NCBI GenBank assembly: GCA_020633205.1
Contig: JACKEB010000011.1
Span: 1,036,501 to 1,100,500 of the forward strand
From: Polyangiaceae bacterium
GTDB taxonomy: Bacteria; Myxococcota_A; Polyangia; Polyangiales; Polyangiaceae
Length of the DNA stretch: 64,000 nucleotides
Direction: 5' to 3'
Made by a program: the position numbers and the translations under genes
Notes under the pieces: generated by a model
The model's input: only the letters and a program-made list of their open reading frames with translations
Told to the model about the DNA's origin: nothing
The model's database searches: none
Part shown: positions 25,813 through 33,334 of the stretch, piece by piece
Layout: the number at the start of each line of letters is the position of its first letter
Position numbering within the stretch: position 1 is the stretch's first letter

Positions 25813-27143
25813 GCCGCACATGCGGACCGCCCGCGCGCTGCTTTCAGGGCATCATTCCCTCGATTCTGGGCACCGTTAGCGCCGACGGCACGCCGAATGT
25901 TACCTACCTGAGCCATGTGCACAGCATTGACGAAACGCACGTTGCGCTCTCTTGTCAGTTCTTCAACAAGACGAAGCAGAACGTTCTACAAAACCCTGCG
26001 GCAACGGTCATCGTGTATGATCCGGTGACCTTCGAAGCCTACCGGTTGGCTCTGGAGTACGAGCGGGAGGAGGCCGAGGGGGCGCTGTTTGACAGTATCG
26101 CGATGCGCATTCAAGCGATCGCCACGCACATCGGGATGACAGGCGTGTTTCGCTTGCGCTCCGCAGATATCTACCGTGTGCTGAGCTGCAACCGCCTCGA
26201 TGCCTACATTGATGTGCCCGAGCAGGTGGAGCTGGATGACCCCGGTGGTCCTCGCAGCGAGCTGCGTGGGTTGCAGGTGATCTCCCAGCGGGTGTGCAAC
26301 GCGAACAGCTTAGACGCGCTCCTTGGCGAGTTGCTTGCGTCCCTCGAGGTGGCGTTCGGTTTTCAGCACACGATGGTGCTGTTGGTTGAGGAAAGCGGCC
26401 TGCGCGCTGCGGCCGCACGCGGCTACCCGGAACAGTGTGTGGGCGCCGAGGTCAAGATCGGAGAAGGATTGATCGGGGTAGTCGCTCAGGAGCGACGCGC
26501 CTTGAGAATTTCTGGCGTGGAAAATGATTTGCGCTACGGTCGTGCCATTCGCAGCGCTCTCGAGCAACAACGGGGCCTCGGACTTGGGTGCCCGGAGTTG
26601 CCTTTGCCGGGTTTGCCCAACGCGCAGTCGCAGATGGCACTGCCCTTGGTGGTTGGCGATCGCCTCGTCGGCGTGATCGCCGTCGAGAGCAAGCAGCGTC
26701 TGGCCTTCGACGAGTGGGACGAGACATTTCTAGAGATTGTCGCGAACCAAGTCGCGCTAGCGCTGGAGCGCGTCAGACCTTTGTCTGCCTCAGTCGGCGC
26801 TGCGGCTCAGCCTCACCGGGCAGTGTTGCGCTTCCGCTATATCGCCCACGATGACTGCGTGTTCCTCGACGATCAGTATCTCGTCCGCAATGTCCCCGGG
26901 CGCATCCTCTGGAAGCTCTTGAGCATCGTGAAGGAAACGGGGCGTACGGAGTTCAGCAACCGTGAGCTGCGTCTCGATGCTTCCCTCGGCCTACCCGCGG
27001 TGCGTGACAACCTTGAGAGCCGCCTAACCCTGCTACGCAAGCGACTCGAGCAGCGCTGCCCGACCATTCGGCTCCCGGTGAGCTCCCGGGGGCATTTCCG
27101 GGTAGAAATAGATGATGCCTTCGAACTGTCCGAAGAAGCCTGA
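25809..27143 (+). CDS. Split-barrel/GAF/winged-helix regulator
   Basis: A 444-residue fusion. Residues 1-140 form a PNPOx-type flavin barrel (IPSILGTVSADGTPNVTYLS, then FNKTKQNVLQNP). A GAF domain spans about 160-320 (LLGELLASLEVAFGF, IGEGLIGVVAQERR, ALPLVVGDRLVGVIAVES). The C-terminus (340-440) reads like an OmpR-type winged helix: GRILWKLLSIV, FSNRELRLD, LESRLTLLRKRLEQRCPTIR and a basic SSRGHFRVEI wing. It has no receiver or kinase. A redox or ligand-sensing transcription factor using its flavin-like barrel is inferred. It overlaps the upstream gene by 4 bp and faces a palindrome and hemerythrin gene downstream. Confidence 0.78.
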   Translation: MSRTCGPPARCFQGIIPSILGTVSADGTPNVTYLSHVHSIDETHVALSCQFFNKTKQNVLQNPAATVIVYDPVTFEAYRLALEYEREEAEGALFDSIAMRIQAIATHIGMTGVFRLRSADIYRVLSCNRLDAYIDVPEQVELDDPGGPRSELRGLQVISQRVCNANSLDALLGELLASLEVAFGFQHTMVLLVEESGLRAAAARGYPEQCVGAEVKIGEGLIGVVAQERRALRISGVENDLRYGRAIRSALEQQRGLGLGCPELPLPGLPNAQSQMALPLVVGDRLVGVIAVESKQRLAFDEWDETFLEIVANQVALALERVRPLSASVGAAAQPHRAVLRFRYIAHDDCVFLDDQYLVRNVPGRILWKLLSIVKETGRTEFSNRELRLDASLGLPAVRDNLESRLTLLRKRLEQRCPTIRLPVSSRGHFRVEIDDAFELSEEA

Positions 27144-27191
27144 AGCCAGCGCGCGTACTGCTCACATTTTTTCCGGGGTCGGCCTGTTAAG

Positions 27192-27233
27192 CGCTTGAAA
27201 CTATTGATGTTCAAGCGGCCGTTTCGGCCGCTT
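27192..27233. promoter_or_regulatory. Operator-like palindrome plus hairpin upstream of hemerythrin
   Basis: CGCTTGAA (27192-27199) and TTCAAGCG (27210-27217) form a perfect 8-bp dyad with a 10-bp spacer. Overlapping it, AAGCGGCCG (27213-27221) and CGGCCGCTT (27225-27233) form a 9-bp hairpin with a 3-base loop. Two GCTTAAG direct repeats follow by 27245. The stretch is AT-richer than its surroundings, and could be both the end of the regulator transcript and the promoter of the next gene. Confidence 0.6.
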
Positions 27234-27339
27234 AAGAAGTGCTTAAGAATCGCTAGGGGCGAGTTAGGGGGCTTAGATGGCGTCGGGAGCCATGCTCCGG
27301 TCTGCGCCGAGTGGCGCAAGTAACCTTCAGGAGCACACC

Positions 27340-28032
27340 ATGCATATTCTCGACAACCACACCCCTTACGTTCCCGTCGTCGACCTCTACAGCGCGCCTC
27401 ACAAGGGCCTACGCCTGGGGCTCAGTGAGCTGTTGTGCAAGCTGGGCAACCTGAATGTTGAGCGGACCTGCGAAGTGGACGCCGTTGCGGAGCGCGTCGA
27501 AGAGATCCTCGATCTGGTCGGGCTACATATCGCCCACGAAGAGGAGTTTTTGCACCCCGCGATTCGCGCAAAGCTCCCAGAGCTGGCCCAGCGCCTCGAG
27601 CGGGAACATCACCACCACGCCGTGGCGTCGGACGCCTTGCGTAACCGCGCGGAACAGCTAGTGCAGGCGATGCCCGGCCAACGTCAGGCGCTCGCGAGGG
27701 CCCTCTACCATGAGTTTTCCGCGTTCGTTGGTGAGAACTTGGAGCACATGCTTCAGGAAGAGACCGAGATCCAGCCCGCGTTGGATCTTCACTACAGCGC
27801 GGCTGAGCTGCAGGCGCTCGAGGCAGAGTTGGTGGGGTCCATTCCGCCGGCGGAGATGATGCGTTTTCTCAGCTTGATGCTGCCCGCGATGAACCCGAGC
27901 GAGCGCGTTGTTCTGCTACAGGGGCCCCAGCAGGGCATGCCCCCTGAAGCGTTCCAGGAATTCTTGGACCAGCTCGCCCCGGTTCTGACGTCCACGGACT
28001 ACGACGCGCTCAAGCGTGATCTGGCTGCCTGA
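27340..28032 (+). CDS. Hemerythrin-like domain protein
   Basis: A 230-residue protein. AGGAG at 27329-27333, six bases before ATG 27340, fixes the start. The HHE-type di-iron helices are visible: LVGLHIAHEEEFLHP, LEREHHHHA and HEFSAFVGENLEHMLQEETEI, which carry the His/Glu iron ligands. Such proteins bind oxygen, NO or iron and protect against redox stress. A C-terminal extension (about 160-230) is helical and has no recognised fold. It lies immediately after the regulator gene at 25809 and behind the palindrome at 27192, so it is its likely target. Confidence 0.9.
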   Translation: MHILDNHTPYVPVVDLYSAPHKGLRLGLSELLCKLGNLNVERTCEVDAVAERVEEILDLVGLHIAHEEEFLHPAIRAKLPELAQRLEREHHHHAVASDALRNRAEQLVQAMPGQRQALARALYHEFSAFVGENLEHMLQEETEIQPALDLHYSAAELQALEAELVGSIPPAEMMRFLSLMLPAMNPSERVVLLQGPQQGMPPEAFQEFLDQLAPVLTSTDYDALKRDLAA

Positions 28033-28143
28033 CACCGCGCTGGGCGCCCCGACGTACGCTTCCGACACCGCTGGGGAACGCGTTCGTCGGGGTCCAGCGT
28101 TTTGCACGTGTCGCGATGCGTGCTACCCGCGGCACGTCTAGAG

Positions 28144-29346
28144 ATGCGTCGCGCGTATTGGATTTTGGGTTTGGGGTTAGGGGTCACGGCTCTGGGTGCG
28201 GCTTACGTCGTGCGCCGTCAGGCACCGCCCGCCACGATACCCGAGCCAACACTGCAGGTCTCCGCACCGGCGCCGAGCGAGTCTGCGTCGACACAAGGCA
28301 ACTCCATCGTGGACGCTGGCGCCGATGTCGCCGCGTCCAAAGTCGGCATCTACGTCGAGACCGAGGTCGATGACAGCCTCCCTGAAACGCTTGCCGCCCA
28401 GCGCGAGCAGCTCTTCAAGCGCATGGCGCCCTACTACCCGCCGGACCAGCTGGAGACCGTGAAGCGAATCTTCGCGGAATCAGAGCTCATCGGTCAGGGC
28501 AACCCCAAGCCGACGCAGCACCCGATGAAGCGCTCGGAGTGCATGGACATCCGCCGGAAGGCGTCGCACCTCGCGCCCGCGGATCCGCGCTGCGGTCACC
28601 CCAACATGGTGCCGGTTTACGCACGAGAGGCGCTCGAGGTGAAGAACCTGGCCGATGGCGGGGCGTTGCCTGAAGCCGGAGTTGCAGGTCTCAGCTCGGT
28701 GCCCTCGAGCGCCGACGCCGCGACGGTGTGCATCGATCAGTACGAGTTCCCGAACATCGCTTGCGAGTACCCCGTCGTCTACGCCCGGGCGAGCGAGGCC
28801 GACAAGATCTGTAAAGCCGTAGGGAAACGCCTGTGTGACGCTCACGAGTGGGAAGGCGCCTGCGCCGGTTCGCTTAGGCCGCTGGAGGTCGAGTACGCTT
28901 TCGGCGACCGCCGCATGCTGATGCAGTGGTTCAACAACAAGTACAGCGAGAAGGTCTGGGCGTACGGCAGCGAGAAGAACCACAAGAAGTGCGCAACGGG
29001 CTCCTTCAAGAACAAGAAGTGTGGTTCTGGGAGCTGGTCAGAGTGCGGGAGCAACACTTATCCCACTGGCGCATTCCCAGAGTGTGTGAGCGCTTTCGGT
29101 GTCTATGATCAACACGGAAACGCCGCGGAGCACATGAACATGCCTTTGGCGCCTGAAGAGCTCGCGAGTCGTGGCGGCCTCGGAGAGACTGAGATGAAGG
29201 GCAGCTGGTTCATCTTCGAGAACTTCGAGGCGCATCCGGATGACTGCCGCTACCGAGCGCCCGCGTGGCACGCGACGAAGGTCGACGCTGCAGACAGTCA
29301 TCGGAACTTCCACCTCGGCTTTCGCTGTTGTTCCGACGTGAAGTGA
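28144..29346 (+). CDS. Membrane-anchored FGE/SUMF1-like domain protein
   Basis: A 400-residue protein with one N-terminal membrane helix (residues 5-22) and no lipobox, followed by a Pro/Ser-rich linker. The C-terminal part (about 190-400) has formylglycine-generating-enzyme features: VCIDQYEFPN, KRLCDAHEWEGACAG, VYDQHGNAAEHMN and the final HLGFRCC. Many such domains in myxobacteria are not enzymes but carbohydrate- or protein-binding modules, and I cannot tell from sequence. A Lys/Cys-rich insertion (NHKKCATGSFKNKKCGSG) is unusual. ATG 28144 is used rather than the ATG-less extension upstream. Confidence 0.84.
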   Translation: MRRAYWILGLGLGVTALGAAYVVRRQAPPATIPEPTLQVSAPAPSESASTQGNSIVDAGADVAASKVGIYVETEVDDSLPETLAAQREQLFKRMAPYYPPDQLETVKRIFAESELIGQGNPKPTQHPMKRSECMDIRRKASHLAPADPRCGHPNMVPVYAREALEVKNLADGGALPEAGVAGLSSVPSSADAATVCIDQYEFPNIACEYPVVYARASEADKICKAVGKRLCDAHEWEGACAGSLRPLEVEYAFGDRRMLMQWFNNKYSEKVWAYGSEKNHKKCATGSFKNKKCGSGSWSECGSNTYPTGAFPECVSAFGVYDQHGNAAEHMNMPLAPEELASRGGLGETEMKGSWFIFENFEAHPDDCRYRAPAWHATKVDAADSHRNFHLGFRCCSDVK

Positions 29347-29363
29347 GCGGCTCGGGCGTAGCA

Positions 29364-29397
29364 CCCCGACGGCGCTGACTACGTTCCTCGGTCGGGG
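29364..29397. terminator. Possible hairpin between convergent genes
   Basis: CCCCGAC (29364-29370) pairs with GTCGGGG (29391-29397) around a 20-base loop, between the plus gene ending at 29346 and the minus gene ending at 29400. It is weak and lacks a T run. Confidence 0.35.
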
Positions 29398-29399
29398 CG

Positions 29400-29858
29400 C
29401 TAGAAGATCCCCAGGTCGAGGCCTGCTGCGAGTGTTTGACCCAGCTCTTCGCAGCGCAGCTCGTCCTCCGCTGTCACGACTTCCTTGCGAGCGATGATGG
29501 GCTCTGCCACCGCCCGGAAACCGTATCCGCGGCAGATGCGTTCGATGTTTCGCACCGCCCCTGTGCCGTCGGTCTCGCAGCTGATGAAGATGGCATAGGG
29601 AAGGGGACGCAGCTTGCCCTGAGCCTGACGGTAGGTGCGGTCGAAGAAGTCCTTCAACGCCCCCGACATGTAGCCAAAGTTCTCGGGTGTGCCGAAGAGC
29701 AGCGCGTCTGCGCTCTGGAGATCTTCCAGCACCGCTTCTTTCGCGCACACGAGGCGCGTCTCCACATTGACTTCGAGTACGGCTCCTCGCTGGCAAGCCT
29801 GGGCCATCCGTGCGGTGCGACCGGTCTGGGAGTGGTAGATGATCAGGAGGCGCTTCAT
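29400..29858 (-). CDS. Flavodoxin-like / NAD(P)H-dependent FMN reductase-like protein
   Basis: A 152-residue flavodoxin-fold protein. The N-terminal FMN phosphate loop is clear (MKRLLIIYHSQTGRTARMA), and GTPENFGYMSGALKDFFDRTY matches the second FMN-contacting loop of the WrbA/flavodoxin group. It probably carries FMN and transfers electrons to an unknown partner. ATG 29858 is chosen as the phosphate loop starts there; an ATG 48 bp upstream adds no fold. It is a single gene, convergent with the FGE-like gene. Confidence 0.86.
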   Translation of the reverse strand: MKRLLIIYHSQTGRTARMAQACQRGAVLEVNVETRLVCAKEAVLEDLQSADALLFGTPENFGYMSGALKDFFDRTYRQAQGKLRPLPYAIFISCETDGTGAVRNIERICRGYGFRAVAEPIIARKEVVTAEDELRCEELGQTLAAGLDLGIF

Positions 29859-30296
29859 CGCTTGACGTGTTGCTTGCGTGCGGAAACGAGTTTGTTTCGG
29901 CTCCACGTCGGAAGAGCATCGCAGGTTACCCGAGTGTTGCGAGATTCATCGGTCGCGCGACCTTGTGTGTGCACCTGGCTGCGTCCGCGTTTCGGATGGC
30001 GCCAGATGCCACTTGCGGAGTGTTACTTCATAGACGCGCCGCGTAAATTTCACTTGCGTTGCTTACATGGGCGGCTACCGTACGCAGGGTACGCCGCACC
30101 GCATCATTGCGCCTCGAGCTCGCGGCTCTTCCCCATCGCTCGGCGCTATCTACCTTGAATCATTCTAGAAACACGATGCGCGCTGGCGCGCTCGTGAAGG
30201 CCGAACTGCGCCTGCGGGATCGTATGTTGATTCCGCACGGTTCAGTCGGCCGGTCGAGCCCGGTCAGTTGACCGGCGATGAACACGAGGTCGGAGC
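29859..30296. other. Intergenic region upstream of the lipid cluster
   Basis: A 438-bp divergent spacer between the flavodoxin-like gene and the ketoacyl synthase gene. It contains a perfect dyad CCGGTCA-GT-TGACCGG at 30260-30275, 21 bp before the start of the synthase, which could be an operator for the cluster. No convincing gene is present. Confidence 0.5.
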
Positions 30297-31487
30297 ATGT
30301 CCAACGCATTCCTAAGGGACGTCTACATCACCGCCGCGGGAGCCTTCCTTCCAGGGCAGCCCATCAACAACGAGCAGATGGAGACGCGCCTTGGGCTCGT
30401 CGGCGGTCAGCAGAGCCGCTACCGGCGTCGGGTGCTCAAGGCCAATGGGATCGAGGGACGGCACTATGCGATCGACGAGGCCGGGCGCCAGACCCACCTC
30501 AACGAGGAGCTCGCGGCGGAGGCAGTGCGAGCTGCCGTTGCGCGGCGCGGGATCGATCTCGAGTCCGTTCAGATGCTCAGCTTGGGCACGACGCTTGGCG
30601 ACACGCTGATGCCCGGCTTTGCGTCGATGGTTCACGGCCGCCTGGGCGGTGCGCCGATGGAGTGCGTATCTGCCTCTGGAGTTTGTGCCTCCGGGATGAC
30701 GGCTTTCCGCGCGGCTTATAATGCCGTGCGCACCGGGGACCACGAGGTCGCTGTGGCCGGTGCGTCGGAGCTCGCCTCCGCGATGATGCGCGGCAGTCGA
30801 TTCGAGAAGGAGAGCGAGCTCGCCCCGGAGCGCTCGGAGACGGACGCCTCGTTTCAGTACTTCAACGCCGACTTCTTGCGCTGGATGTTGTCCGACGGAG
30901 CGGGCGCCGTGGTGCTCGAGGGGCAACCGGCGCGCTCCGGGCTCTCGTTGCGCGTCGAGTGGGTGACCAACACGTCGTACGCCCACAAGTACGAGACCTG
31001 CATGTACCTCGGGACGTCGCGCCCGAGCGGGCCGCGCGTGGGCGCGACGTACCTCTCGTATCCAGACATCAGCCAGGCTGAGCGGGATGGTCTGCTCTTG
31101 GTGCGTCAGGACACGAAGCTCCTCGAGCAAGGCATCATGGATATCGTCCCTGCCGAGATCCAGAAGCTGATTTCGCGCGGAAAGCTCGACCCGGGTGGCG
31201 TCGACTGGTTCATGCCGCACCTCTCGTCGTACTTCTTCTTCACGCGGCTGCTGCGCTACCTCGAGCCTTTCGGGATCACCGAAGACAAATGGTTCACGAA
31301 TCTCAAGCACAAGGGCAACACCGGCTCCGCCTCGATCTACATCATGCTCGAAGAGGCGTTGAACAGCGGCATGCTGAAGCCGGGGCAGCGCGTGCTGACG
31401 ATGGTTCCCGAGTCCGGGCGCTTCACCGTCTCTTACGGCTTGTTCACTGTCGTGGACGGTGCGGCCGCTGAGCTGGCCGCCGAGTGA
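30297..31487 (+). CDS. Ketoacyl-ACP synthase III-type enzyme
   Basis: A 396-residue thiolase-fold enzyme of the KAS III type, with catalytic Cys130 (SASGVCASG), His308 (MPHLSS) and Asn341 (KHKGNTGSAS), the same triad as FabH. It is longer than FabH (about 320), closer to KAS III proteins of specialised lipid and polyketide routes. It would condense an acyl-CoA or acyl-ACP with an extender unit. It opens a run of five plus-strand genes with an oxidase, an exporter and a desaturase, so I infer it starts a dedicated product pathway. The next gene starts 105 bp downstream. Confidence 0.88.
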   Translation: MSNAFLRDVYITAAGAFLPGQPINNEQMETRLGLVGGQQSRYRRRVLKANGIEGRHYAIDEAGRQTHLNEELAAEAVRAAVARRGIDLESVQMLSLGTTLGDTLMPGFASMVHGRLGGAPMECVSASGVCASGMTAFRAAYNAVRTGDHEVAVAGASELASAMMRGSRFEKESELAPERSETDASFQYFNADFLRWMLSDGAGAVVLEGQPARSGLSLRVEWVTNTSYAHKYETCMYLGTSRPSGPRVGATYLSYPDISQAERDGLLLVRQDTKLLEQGIMDIVPAEIQKLISRGKLDPGGVDWFMPHLSSYFFFTRLLRYLEPFGITEDKWFTNLKHKGNTGSASIYIMLEEALNSGMLKPGQRVLTMVPESGRFTVSYGLFTVVDGAAAELAAE

Positions 31488-31592
31488 GTTCTAGAGCAGG
31501 CGCAGGCGACTTCTCAGCCGCCGTGCCTTCTAGCGCCGCAGTGAGTTTCGGCGCCGTGTGAGCGCCACCCAGCTTATTCCACGGAGGAAAAT

Positions 31593-32363
31593 ATGAACGC
31601 CGTTTTGTCTCCCCCCCAAACCAAGAGCCGCGGTGACATCGAAGTGCAGCGCGTGCTCGAGCAGTCCCCGCTCGGTGCGAGCTTTGCGGACACGCCGAAC
31701 CCGGTGACGCGCTACCTCGCGATCGAGCTGGCGTTCGTGTGGGATGAGTTCGTAGCGCGCCTGAACCGCGTGCCGGTGGTGCGCGCCGTTGAGGATGGCA
31801 GCGTCACGCGGGAACAGTACGCCGCGCTGCTCCTGAACCTGCGTCAGCAGGTGATCGACGGCGGTCGCTGGATCGCCCTCACGGCGTCCAGCATGAGCCA
31901 GGAGCTGTTCATCATCCGCTCGGCGCTGATCACCCACGCCGCCGAGGAGCATCGCGACTACCAGATGCTCGAGGATGACTACGTCGCCCTCGGCGGCAAG
32001 CGCGCAGACATCGAATCCGCAGAGAAAAACGTCGGGAGTGAGGCGTTCAGCGCCTTCATGTTTCAGCGCGCTGCCCAGCCCGACCCGCTCGACCTGTTCG
32101 GCGCCATGTTCATCATCGAGGGCCTCGGTTCCGCCAAGGCTGGGCTGTGGGCCACACGCCTCCAGGCGAGCCTCGGTCTAGAGCGCGCCGGCGTGAACTT
32201 CCTGCTTTATCACGGGCAGAACGACGAGAATCACTACAACAAGCTGCGGATGGTGCTGAGCCTGCCTTTCATCACGGAAACGGTGGCCAAGCGCCTGGTG
32301 AAGACGGCGCGCACCGTCGCGCGGCTCTACTGCCTGCAGCTCGAAGAGCTGGGGAACGTGTGA
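31593..32363 (+). CDS. Haem-oxygenase-like di-iron oxidase (iron-containing redox enzyme family)
   Basis: A 256-residue all-helical protein. GGAGG at 31583-31587 lies five bases before ATG 31593. It has the Haem_oxygenas_2 (UndA/PqqC-like) features: ITHAAEEHRDYQMLEDDYVALGG and FIIEGLGSAKAG, then His207, Asp211 and His214 in YHGQNDENH (H-x3-D-x2-H), which carries the second set of metal ligands. The known relatives UndA and similar enzymes oxidise fatty acids or amino acids, for example making 1-alkenes by decarboxylation. Its place after a KAS III suggests it oxidises that product. Its stop shares one base with the start of the next gene. Confidence 0.85.
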   Translation: MNAVLSPPQTKSRGDIEVQRVLEQSPLGASFADTPNPVTRYLAIELAFVWDEFVARLNRVPVVRAVEDGSVTREQYAALLLNLRQQVIDGGRWIALTASSMSQELFIIRSALITHAAEEHRDYQMLEDDYVALGGKRADIESAEKNVGSEAFSAFMFQRAAQPDPLDLFGAMFIIEGLGSAKAGLWATRLQASLGLERAGVNFLLYHGQNDENHYNKLRMVLSLPFITETVAKRLVKTARTVARLYCLQLEELGNV

Positions 32364-33334
32364 TGAACGGGCTCGTGGGAGTCGATGCGGAAGCGGACGC
32401 GCTAGCCGCGGCCACGCAGAAGCCACCGGTGGTTCGCACCAAGCGCTTGCCGCGACCGAGCGCGATCCGGGACCGCGACAACCCGAGCCTGTACGACACC
32501 ATCGCGGCGGACCCGGCGCTGCCCATCGACCGAGAGCTGCGTGTGGCGATGGCGCGCGATCTCTCGCGCTGGACGCGCAAGTACCTGTTCCCGACGTTTC
32601 GCTTGTTCTGCCTGCTGGCGATCCACGTGACGTTGATCGTCAAGCGCATCCTGCCGTTTCAGCTCGCGAGCGAGCGCCTGTTGAGCTGGGGCAGCGTGTG
32701 GTTCGGCAAGCATTTCGTCAGCGCGGAAGCCCAGCGGGTGATTCTGCGCCACTTCGTGATCGAGTCGCAGCTCGTGAACTTCATCGCCCGCAACGCCGGT
32801 GGCGGAGACGTGCCAGAGTGTGACCTGTTTCCGATCCGTGCGGAAGAGCTCGGGCACGTGAACGGCCGCAACGCGGTGATCCGTCATGACGTGAACACCT
32901 TCAACTTGCTGCTCGACTTGGGCGAGGCGCCGCGTGCGGACGTGTGGACGCGGCGTGAGCTCTCAGCGCTCGACTTCTCCGATTTGGACCTGCCGGAGTT
33001 CGACATCGAACCGCCGAAGTTCTTCGCGCTGGACTTGATGACGTCGCTCTACGCGACTGCGGTTTGGATCGCGGTGTGCCTTGACGAGCGCACCACGGAG
33101 CGTGCGATCAACTCCTTTCAGCTGGATGAGAGCCTGATGGGCATCCTCTCCAACCTGACTGGAGATCCGGTGTTCCGCTCCTGGGTGCCGTGCCGCTTCC
33201 CGACTTGGCTTGGCTCGCCGACGGGCGACGCGCCGCGTGACTTGCACTGGCACATCCTGGTTCATGAGTACGCCTACTTCCGCTTGCGTCAGCTGCGGGA
33301 CGGCGTGCCTGCACAAACAAGGGGGACGCTATGA
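32363..33334 (+). CDS. Conserved protein of unknown function in lipid cluster
   Basis: A 323-residue protein starting at ATG 32363 (TGATG junction with the previous gene). It has two hydrophobic segments, LFCLLAIHVTLIV near 80 and LYATAVWIAVCL near 235, so it may sit at the membrane. Conserved-looking polar motifs: VIESQLVNFIARNAGG, EELGHVNGRNAVIRHDVNTFN and HWHILVHEYAYFRLRQL, with His/Glu spacing that might bind metal. I do not recognise the family. It ends inside the ATGA that starts the exporter gene. Its position suggests it acts on the lipid intermediate or docks it to the membrane. Confidence 0.82.
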   Translation: MNGLVGVDAEADALAAATQKPPVVRTKRLPRPSAIRDRDNPSLYDTIAADPALPIDRELRVAMARDLSRWTRKYLFPTFRLFCLLAIHVTLIVKRILPFQLASERLLSWGSVWFGKHFVSAEAQRVILRHFVIESQLVNFIARNAGGGDVPECDLFPIRAEELGHVNGRNAVIRHDVNTFNLLLDLGEAPRADVWTRRELSALDFSDLDLPEFDIEPPKFFALDLMTSLYATAVWIAVCLDERTTERAINSFQLDESLMGILSNLTGDPVFRSWVPCRFPTWLGSPTGDAPRDLHWHILVHEYAYFRLRQLRDGVPAQTRGTL

